Source of the DNA: Catellatospora sichuanensis
GTDB taxonomy: Bacteria > Actinomycetota > Actinomycetes > Mycobacteriales > Micromonosporaceae
Direction: 5' to 3'
Assembly: GCF_007483665.1 (NCBI RefSeq)
Contig: NZ_ML660187.1
Location: 205,343-269,342 of the forward strand
DNA length: 64,000 nucleotides
The translations under genes were made by a program, and so were the position numbers. Shown here piece after piece: positions 58,345-64,000 of this stretch. The stretch's first letter is position 1. The number at the start of each line of letters is the position of its first letter. The notes below the pieces were generated by a model. The model saw nothing but the letters and a program-made list of their open reading frames with translations. It ran no database searches and was not told the origin of the DNA.

Positions 58345-61214
58345 TCCAGTTCAAACCCATATTCCCCTGCCAGGCGGCGGGCTTCCTCCGCCCGGTCGCA
58401 CTGCATCAGCGTGTGCGCGAGCGCGTACGCCGCCCGCGGCAGCGTCGCCGAATCCCGGGGCAGGCCGTTCAGCACCTCGCGCAGAACCGGCTCGGCCTCC
58501 TCGGCCCGGCCCAGGGTCAGCAGCACCTCACCCGTGGTCAGGTCGGCGAGGAACGCCTCCCCGAACGCCTCCAGCCCGCGGAAGCGCTCCGCCGCGCCGC
58601 TCACCCGGGTCAGCGCCGCCCCCGGATCGCCCGCGCCGACCATGGCCCGCGCCCCGTCCAAGGCGAGCCAGGCCAGCTCGTACTGCGCCTCGGGCTCCTT
58701 GGCCAGCCCCGGCGGCAGCTCGGCGGCAGCGGCGTCGGCGAGCTCCACGGCCTGCCGGGCCCGGTCCGGGTCGTCGGCGTACATCGCGGCCACGGCCTGC
58801 CTGCGGCGGGTCCGCATCTCGTCCAGCGGCAGCCGCGCCACCCGGTACGCCGCGGCGGCCGATCCCAGCCGGGTCGCTGCCAGCCCATCGCGATCGAGGT
58901 CGAACAGCAGCTCACCGGCCTGCTCCAGAACCCGGGCCCGCCCCGCGGCGTTGTCGAATCCGTCCAGGTTCGCTGCCAGCTGATCGAGGTAGGACAGCGA
59001 CTGCTCGGTCTCCCCCAGCCGCTGGTAGATCGCGGCCAGCAGGTGGCGCACCTGGTCGGCGAGGTTCTGGTTGCCGGCCCCGTCCGCGCCGTACACCGCC
59101 TCCTCGGCCACCTCGGCGGACTCCTCCACCCGGCCCGTGTTGAACAGAGCCACGGCCAGGTGGAACCGGGCGTGCTCGGCGTCGTCGTCGTGCACCTGCC
59201 CGGCCTCCGGATCGCCGCCGAGCCGGGCGACCATGGCGGCCAGGTCGTCGACCGCCTCCCGCGCCCGCGGCGTGCCCGCCAGCAGCACGGCACGCCGCTC
59301 CCGGACCTCGCGCTCCAGCGGCTCGGGCAGCACGCGCGCCAGCGCCCGGTCGTATGCCGCCGCCGCGCCGGCGTTGTCATCCAGCATGCTCAGGCCCTGG
59401 CCGAGGAAGAACTCGCCCAACCCGATCATCTCGTCCTGGCCCTCGGCGACGGCCTGTGCGATCAGCTCCCGCGCCGCGTCGGCGGACTCCTGGACCCGGC
59501 CGTCCGCGCCCAGTGCCTGCGCCCGCAGCAGCATGACCTGCAGCCGCACCCGCGCGCCCGGATCGGGCTCGCCGACCCCGGCGATGCGATCCAGCTCCCG
59601 CAGCGCCTCGCCCGGCTGCTGGGCGTGCAGCAGCGCGACCGCCAGCCGGCGCAGCGCCCCGGCCTGGTCCTTCGGCCCGCCGTGCACCAGCAGATAGTCC
59701 GAGGAGGCGCGGACCTGCGCCAGGCCCTCCTCCGGCTGGCCGTGCCGGCTGCGGTGCAGCCCCAGCCGGCCCCGGATGCGCTGGCCGCGCACCTCGTCCC
59801 CGGCCGCGGTGTAGCGCTCCAACGCCTCGGTCCAGGCCTGCTCGGTCTGCTCGGCCGTCTCGCCGTGCAGCCGCATGCCACGCAGGTCGGCGAGTCGGCC
59901 CAGCTGCAGCGCGGCCAGCCCGTCCGCGCCGATGAACGGCTCGATGAGCTGCCACAGCGCCTCCGAGCGGGGCTCGTCGTCGCGCCGCAGCGCCTCCTCG
60001 ATCAGATCGAGCAGCAGGTCGAGGCCGGCGTCCGCGGGCACGTCGGCCAGGTCGGCCGGGACCGGGCCGCTGGGCGGGGGCGACACCGCGGGCGTACGCC
60101 GCATCGCCGCGCTCACCCGGGCGGTCAGGCTCAGCGGCAGCTGCTCCACCAGCGGCTCGGCCGCCAGCGTCGCGGCCACCCGATCGCTCTGCGCGGCGGT
60201 GCCGTTGCGGGCGTCGAAGCGCTTCGCCAGCGCGACGGCATGCGCCGCGAGGTGCTCGGCCAGCTCCGCGACGTCCTGCTCGGCGCCGCGCACCGGCCGT
60301 GCCCCGTGCCCGGCGGCGGCCAGGTGCCGCAGCACCAGCGCCGAGGCAGCGGCGAACTCCATCTCGACCAGCGGCGAGGACGCCTCGGGCAGCCACGGCA
60401 GGTGCCGCTCGACGAGTTCCAGCCCGCGGACGGCGTTGCCGCTCACCGCGAGGAAGTACACGTGGTCGGCGATCGTGCCGAGCTGACCCCGGTCGGCCCG
60501 GATCGTGCGGTAGGCCTGGTGGTGTGCCCTGCGTGCCTCGTCGAACCGGCCGGTGCGCAGGTATGGCAGCAGCAGCGCGGTGAGGATCTCCTGCGGCTGC
60601 TCGAGACAGGTCAGCTGCCCGGCGAGCACCGGGCCGACGAGCTCAATGGCCTCCGTGTCGCGGCCCCGGTCGGCCAGGTGCCGGACCTGGTCGGTCGGGT
60701 CGCAGCCGACGCAGTCCGAGTTGCCGTCGCGCGCGGCCGCCTGCCAGTGCTCGTAGTGCAGGTCGGCGGCGGTGCTGTCGCCGAGGTGCGACGCCACCAG
60801 CCAGCGGTGTTTGTGCACGGCCTGCAGGCTGTGCCCGCCCTCGGCGTAGCGGCGCTGCATGTCGTCGAGCACCGCGTAGGTCCGGGCCAGCGGCACGTCC
60901 GGGAACCTGGTCAGCGAGTTGACCATGTACTTGTAGTGCCAGAGCAGCAGGTACTCCTGGTCCCCGTGGCGCTCCGGATAAGAGTCGAAGCGGGCAAGGC
61001 ACCAGGAGAACGTCACGAACCCCCTGGCCGGCAGGCCGCCGCGCTGATACGCCTCCGTCGCCGCCATCCGCGCGTGGAACCGCAACTGCTCGTCACCGAG
61101 CGCGTCCGCCTGGGCGATCGCCTCCTCGGCCAGCGCCACCTGACCCGCGCCACGGGGTGCGTCCCAGCACTGTTCGATCAGCGCGCGGATCCGGTCGGGG
61201 TTGGGGGTGGTCAT
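58341..61214 (-). CDS. Large TPR-like helical-repeat protein
   Basis: 957-residue, Ala/Leu/Arg/Glu-rich protein composed almost entirely of helical hairpins with TPR-like periodicity (e.g. GRFDEARRAHHQAYRTIRAD, QPGEALRELDRIAGV, GRAEEAEPVLREVLNGL). No catalytic domain seen. I recall similar proteins encoded directly behind HSP90-family genes in Streptomyces and Micromonosporaceae. Here the upstream frame, overlapping by 4 bp (ATGA), is an HSP90-like remnant, so the partner seems lost while this gene is intact. Possible co-chaperone or scaffold. Confidence 0.85.
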   Translation of the reverse strand: MTTPNPDRIRALIEQCWDAPRGAGQVALAEEAIAQADALGDEQLRFHARMAATEAYQRGGLPARGFVTFSWCLARFDSYPERHGDQEYLLLWHYKYMVNSLTRFPDVPLARTYAVLDDMQRRYAEGGHSLQAVHKHRWLVASHLGDSTAADLHYEHWQAAARDGNSDCVGCDPTDQVRHLADRGRDTEAIELVGPVLAGQLTCLEQPQEILTALLLPYLRTGRFDEARRAHHQAYRTIRADRGQLGTIADHVYFLAVSGNAVRGLELVERHLPWLPEASSPLVEMEFAAASALVLRHLAAAGHGARPVRGAEQDVAELAEHLAAHAVALAKRFDARNGTAAQSDRVAATLAAEPLVEQLPLSLTARVSAAMRRTPAVSPPPSGPVPADLADVPADAGLDLLLDLIEEALRRDDEPRSEALWQLIEPFIGADGLAALQLGRLADLRGMRLHGETAEQTEQAWTEALERYTAAGDEVRGQRIRGRLGLHRSRHGQPEEGLAQVRASSDYLLVHGGPKDQAGALRRLAVALLHAQQPGEALRELDRIAGVGEPDPGARVRLQVMLLRAQALGADGRVQESADAARELIAQAVAEGQDEMIGLGEFFLGQGLSMLDDNAGAAAAYDRALARVLPEPLEREVRERRAVLLAGTPRAREAVDDLAAMVARLGGDPEAGQVHDDDAEHARFHLAVALFNTGRVEESAEVAEEAVYGADGAGNQNLADQVRHLLAAIYQRLGETEQSLSYLDQLAANLDGFDNAAGRARVLEQAGELLFDLDRDGLAATRLGSAAAAYRVARLPLDEMRTRRRQAVAAMYADDPDRARQAVELADAAAAELPPGLAKEPEAQYELAWLALDGARAMVGAGDPGAALTRVSGAAERFRGLEAFGEAFLADLTTGEVLLTLGRAEEAEPVLREVLNGLPRDSATLPRAAYALAHTLMQCDRAEEARRLAGEYGFELD

Positions 61215-61588
61215 GGAGCGCGGTTCTCCTCGTCGGTGCGGTCGTCGCGGCCCGGCGCCGGGAACGAGCGGTATTGCGGTGCCGTGCCGGCGGGGCGTGG
61301 TGCATGGTGCCCGCGCGGCGACGCCTCGGCGTAGCGCGCTTGCACGACCGGGTCCGTGGTGTCCGGCTCAGGTAGAGACGCGATGGGCCGCATCAAAAGG
61401 TTGCGGCGGCCGGGGACCAGTTGTGGACACCACCGCCGGGGTGGCGTCGGGAAGGCTGCCGACGCACCGGCCCACGCGCCGGCCGCCAACTCGTCCGGCC
61501 CGCGCAGGAGCACCCGCGGGACGCCGTGGCGGTGCTGGCTCAACAGGTCGACGGTGCCCCGTGGATCGACCTGAAACGAGTGGTCCAC
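61211..61588 (-). pseudogene. HSP90-family (HtpG-like) N-terminal remnant
   Basis: 125-codon frame from a GTG at 61588 whose first 25-30 residues (VDHSFQVDPRGTVDLLSQH and PRVLLR) match the conserved N-terminus of actinobacterial HSP90-family proteins (HSFQVDLRGVVDLLS..., PRVYLREL). The ATP-binding ELLxNAxDA motif expected right after is absent, replaced by unrelated Pro/Arg/Ala-rich sequence. A full-length protein would have about 600 residues. The frame stays open and ends overlapping the start of the TPR-like gene (ATGA), as an intact htpG-like gene would, so an internal deletion or decay is likely. It might still be translated as a short leader for coupling. Confidence 0.55.
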
Positions 61589-61686
61589 GCCGGACACCGT
61601 ACCCGGATCCGGCGACGAGCGCGCGGCCACGACAGTCGAGCGGCCTCCCGGCGGGAAGCCGCTCGATGTGCCGCCGCAATACTCGG

Positions 61687-62457
61687 CTACTCGTAGCAGT
61701 CCTGGCTCTTCAGTTGCAGGCTGAGTTGGATCACGCCTGACGCGCCACCCATCTCGATCCGGTACACGGCTTCCTTGTTGCCAGGGACGTTCACGTAACC
61801 TCGCCCGAGCGGCTTGCCGGGATCCACCACCGACTTCCAGCTGGGGTAGATGGCGATCAGCTCCTCGTAGCTCATACCCAGCCGCGCGCCTTCCGGGGTC
61901 TCGACGCCCGGGAAGGCGTAGATCGCGGCGAGACCGAGTCGCGCGGAGAAGAACAGCATCCCGTCCACGTCCCGATCGTCGCGCGCCTCCGGTGCTCCCT
62001 TGAGTACAGAGCTGCTGTCGCACCCCATGCTATTGATCTTCCCGGTCGTGACGACCAGGCCCGTCCGGATCGCCTCAGCAGGACGTTGCCCGAGGAGGAG
62101 ATCGCCGTAGCCATGCGGACCGAGCACATGTTTCGCCGGGGTCCCCGCGGGAGAAGGTGTCGTGGAAGCGGACGGCGTCACGGACGGATCGGGCGACCCG
62201 CTCGGAGTGACGGTGACCCCCTGGGTTGCGGGGACTTGTGGCGGGCCCTGGTTGCCGCGGTCCATGGAGGCGTATGCCAGCGCCGGCGCGGCCAGCAGCA
62301 GCACCCCCAGCACGCTCAGCGCGGCAGTCGTACGGGCCCGGCGGCGCTTGACGGTGTGTCGTACCGCGCCCGTGCCGGTGGCGCGTACCGACGGTGCCGC
62401 GGCCGCGGTGAAGCCCGCGAAGGCATCGTTGATCAGGTCGTCGTCGCAGTCGGTCAT
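61687..62457 (-). CDS. Membrane-anchored sensor-like protein paired with sigma factor
   Basis: 256-residue single-pass protein: cytoplasmic N-terminus (MTDCDDDLINDAFAGFTAAA, basic KRRRARTT), membrane helix (about 45-65), Pro/Ser/Thr linker and an extracytoplasmic domain (about 108-256) starting LGPHGYGDLLLGQ and ending in a Cys (SQDCYE) that could pair with SMGCDSS. The first residues DLINDAFAGFTAAA resemble those of the 25-kb partner. ATG at 62457, one base after the sigma stop, with GGAG upstream. Probable signal-receiving partner of the sigma factor. Confidence 0.78.
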   Translation of the reverse strand: MTDCDDDLINDAFAGFTAAAAPSVRATGTGAVRHTVKRRRARTTAALSVLGVLLLAAPALAYASMDRGNQGPPQVPATQGVTVTPSGSPDPSVTPSASTTPSPAGTPAKHVLGPHGYGDLLLGQRPAEAIRTGLVVTTGKINSMGCDSSSVLKGAPEARDDRDVDGMLFFSARLGLAAIYAFPGVETPEGARLGMSYEELIAIYPSWKSVVDPGKPLGRGYVNVPGNKEAVYRIEMGGASGVIQLSLQLKSQDCYE

Positions 62458-62458
62458 C

Positions 62459-62986
62459 TCAGTTCTCCTTCTTGAGCTGGGCGGCCAGTGCGGCACGACC
62501 GCGGCTGAGCCAGGATTTGACGGTGCCCTCCGCGACGCCCTCCTGCGCGGCGATCTCGGCGACCGGCAGCTGCGCCATGTAGTGCAGGACCACCCCCCGC
62601 CGCTGCTGTGCCGGGATTACGGCGAGCGCGCGGGTGAGCGCGACCCGGTCCGGATCGGGGCCTGCGGCGTGCTCCTCGCGCTGGCGGCGCAGGAAGTTCA
62701 GCGCTGTACGCCGCCTGCGGAAGGTGCTCGTCGCCAGGTTCCAGGCGACCCGGCGGACCCACGCCACCGGCTCGTCGTACCGGCTGATCCGGTCCCAGCG
62801 GGCGTACGCCCGGCAGAAGGCCTCCTGTACCAGGGCCTGGGCCTCACCGAGGTCACCCAGGTAGGCGTACAGCTGAAGGCTCAGCGGCGTGAACGCCGCC
62901 GCGTAGAACTCGTCGAAGTCGCGTGATGCGGCGGATGCCGCATCACGGACCCAGACCTCCCCGTGATGCGTGGCCATCGTGGTCAC
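62459..62986 (-). CDS. SigE-family ECF RNA polymerase sigma factor
   Basis: 175-residue sigma factor. Region 2: LYAYLGDLGEAQALVQEAFCRAYARWDRIS; region 4: PVAEIAAQEGVAEGTVKSWLSRGRAAL. It is closely similar to the sigma factor at 25.3 kb (shared WVRRVAWNLATS, RRQREEH-AGP-PDRVAL), so the two are recent paralogues. GTG at 62986 is preferred because of AAGGA five bases upstream; ATG 62977 is possible. A palindrome lies about 21 nt upstream of the start. Confidence 0.92.
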   Translation of the reverse strand: MTTMATHHGEVWVRDAASAASRDFDEFYAAAFTPLSLQLYAYLGDLGEAQALVQEAFCRAYARWDRISRYDEPVAWVRRVAWNLATSTFRRRRTALNFLRRQREEHAAGPDPDRVALTRALAVIPAQQRRGVVLHYMAQLPVAEIAAQEGVAEGTVKSWLSRGRAALAAQLKKEN

Positions 62987-63006
62987 ACGGTCCTTCCTCC
63001 CCGAAG

Positions 63007-63027
63007 CCACCGGTTCCGATCCGGTGG
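63007..63027. promoter_or_regulatory. Palindrome upstream of sigma factor
   Basis: CCACCGG-TTCCGAT-CCGGTGG, 7-bp perfect arms with 7-nt spacer, in the divergent region between the sigma gene (start 62986) and the isomerase-family gene. Candidate operator or leader hairpin. Confidence 0.4.
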
Positions 63028-63150
63028 ACGGCACGAACACGCGCGATCGGGGGTATCGGTTGCACCCCGGTCCACGACGGACGGCCGCGGTCCCGCGCCC
63101 TCCCGGCTCGGAGTCTTGCGTCGCAGGTGCATACGCGGAAAGCTGCGGCC

Positions 63151-63933
63151 ATGTCCGCACACGACCGCACCGCTGCGGCCTGCCGCCACAGCCTGCATGC
63201 CCTCGCCAAGATCGGTGATCAGCTCACCGACGAGCAGTGGGCCGCCCCGACCGACTGTCCCGGCTGGACCGTCGGCGACGTGTACGCCCACGTGGTCAGC
63301 CTGGAGCAGTGGATGGCCGATGGCGGCGCGGCCCTGGACGGCCCGCCGCAACAGCTGATCGACTCCGGGATCGCCCAGTGGCGCGGCACCCCGCGCACCG
63401 CGGTGCTGGACGCCCTGCATGCGCTGCTGCCGGTGCGCGAGCGCCAGCTCACCGACGAACTGCGGGCGGCGGACGCGCCCGGCTGGTGGGTGTGGGCGAA
63501 CACGGCGGTCCCGTTCGCGGTGCAGCTGTCGGCGCGGGCGTTCGACCTGTGGGTGCACGAGCAGGACGTGCGCCGTGCCCTGCGCCGCCCCGGCAACCTG
63601 GGTTCGGCCGGCGCGCAGGTCGCCCGGGACCTGGTCCTGCAGGCGCTGCCGCGGATCGTGGTGAAGAAGGCCGGTGCGGCGCCCGGCGCGGCGATGCGCT
63701 TCACCACGCTGGGCGAGCTGCCCCAGGACTTCACCGTGTACGTCGACGAGCACGGCCGCGCCGCGGTGGGGCTTAGCGACACCCACCCGTCCACCGCGCA
63801 CGCCACGCTGAGCTGGGAGGCGTACGCGCTGCTGGCCGCCGGACGCAGCACCCGCGACCGGCAGCAGGTGTGGCTCACCGGCGACGTCGCCCTGGCCGAG
63901 CGCGTCCTCGATCACCTCAACATCGCCCCGTGA
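63151..63933 (+). CDS. Maleylpyruvate isomerase-family mycothiol-dependent protein
   Basis: 260-residue protein of the DinB/MDMPI superfamily. The N-terminal domain (about 5-150) has the typical LTDEQWAAPTDCPGWTVGDVYAHVVSLEQWM, where the His of the DVxAH motif is a metal ligand, and LWVHEQDVRRAL, which supplies another His. A C-terminal SCP2-like domain (about 165-255) follows. Members use mycothiol as cofactor or transfer it; the substrate here is unknown. ATG with GGAAAG upstream. Divergent from the third sigma operon. Confidence 0.85.
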   Translation: MSAHDRTAAACRHSLHALAKIGDQLTDEQWAAPTDCPGWTVGDVYAHVVSLEQWMADGGAALDGPPQQLIDSGIAQWRGTPRTAVLDALHALLPVRERQLTDELRAADAPGWWVWANTAVPFAVQLSARAFDLWVHEQDVRRALRRPGNLGSAGAQVARDLVLQALPRIVVKKAGAAPGAAMRFTTLGELPQDFTVYVDEHGRAAVGLSDTHPSTAHATLSWEAYALLAAGRSTRDRQQVWLTGDVALAERVLDHLNIAP

Positions 63934-63942
63934 ACGAGGAGA

Positions 63943-63966
63943 GGCGGGGCCGGGGGCAACCCCGCC
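63943..63966 (+). terminator. Possible terminator
   Basis: GGCGGGG-N10-CCCCGCC hairpin 9 nt past the isomerase-family stop, overlapping the start of a 10-C homopolymer (63965-63974). Confidence 0.5.
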
Positions 63967-64000
63967 CCCCCCCCCAGGGGGACCCGCCAGCGCCCCTGAA

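Noticed and set aside
58248..61334. 1028-codon plus-strand frame opposite the TPR-like protein
   Set aside because: Longest antisense frame in the window but Gln/Arg/Pro-rich with no family match; the minus-strand gene has proper start, coupling and repeat periodicity.
63965..63974. 10-C homopolymer as a phase-variation tract
   Set aside because: It lies after a stop codon at the edge of the window, outside any supported gene, and may even be a sequencing artefact.

Overview
The window is very GC-rich DNA with GTG/TTG starts, stop-start overlaps (ATGA/GTGA) and T-poor terminators. It is chromosomal DNA of a filamentous actinomycete, most likely Micromonosporaceae (Micromonospora/Actinoplanes/Catellatospora type). 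The clearest marker is the conserved actinobacterial cell-division and signalling block crgA - DUF881 - class E sortase - small membrane protein - trpG/pabA // pknB - pknA - pbpA - ftsW/rodA - pstP - fhaB - fhaA - tRNA-Leu(CAG) at 6.6-19.2 kb. No phage, IS element, CRISPR array or plasmid feature was seen.

Layout. 0-4 kb: end of a secreted cell-wall-type protein, a RipA-like NlpC/P60 hydrolase and two coupled CNNM/CBS membrane proteins. 4.2-6.4 kb: EtfD-like membrane Fe-S oxidoreductase. 6.6-19.2 kb: division/kinase block. 19.5-27 kb: MacAB-like export operon (lipoprotein, adaptor, ATPase, permease) divergent from a two-component system, then a SigE-family sigma factor with a membrane-anchored Asp-box partner. 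27-31.7 kb: large secreted repeat protein, sugar-nucleotide epimerase-like protein and WecG/TagA glycosyltransferase. 31.8-38.6 kb: small hypotheticals, an XRE/DUF397 pair, two orphan PASTA membrane proteins and a polytopic membrane protein. 38.7-46 kb: CapA-like phosphoesterase, glutamate-cysteine ligase-like enzyme divergent from a MarR regulator, an XRE-STAND ATPase with a helical-repeat C-terminus, and a lipoprotein. 46.1-58.3 kb: acyl-CoA dehydrogenase, carboxyltransferase, HMG-CoA lyase, biotin carboxylase and TetR, interleaved with a three-domain chaplin, a sigma factor/membrane-protein pair and a subtilisin-like protease. 58.3-64 kb: a 957-aa helical-repeat protein behind an apparent HSP90-family remnant, a third SigE-family pair, and a mycothiol-dependent isomerase-family enzyme.

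How genes work together. PknA/PknB, PstP, FhaA/FhaB, PbpA and FtsW couple phospho-signalling to septal and polar peptidoglycan synthesis. Two proteins with cytoplasmic TTxLP-type repeats (the sortase and a PASTA protein) are possible extra clients. The acyl-CoA dehydrogenase, carboxylase subunits and HMG-CoA lyase look like a leucine/branched-acyl-CoA pathway. Although split by unrelated genes, its transcription units share a 16-bp inverted repeat, CTNAACGNNCGTTNAG, which also lies in front of the TetR gene; I infer a TetR regulon. EtfD, the expected electron outlet for acyl-CoA dehydrogenases, has only a half-site.

A second pattern is a family of five intergenic nested inverted repeats (about 4.2, 31.7, 46.1, 48.9 and 57.6 kb) lying just 3' of genes. 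All functions are read from sequence and recalled family knowledge; no database search was run.
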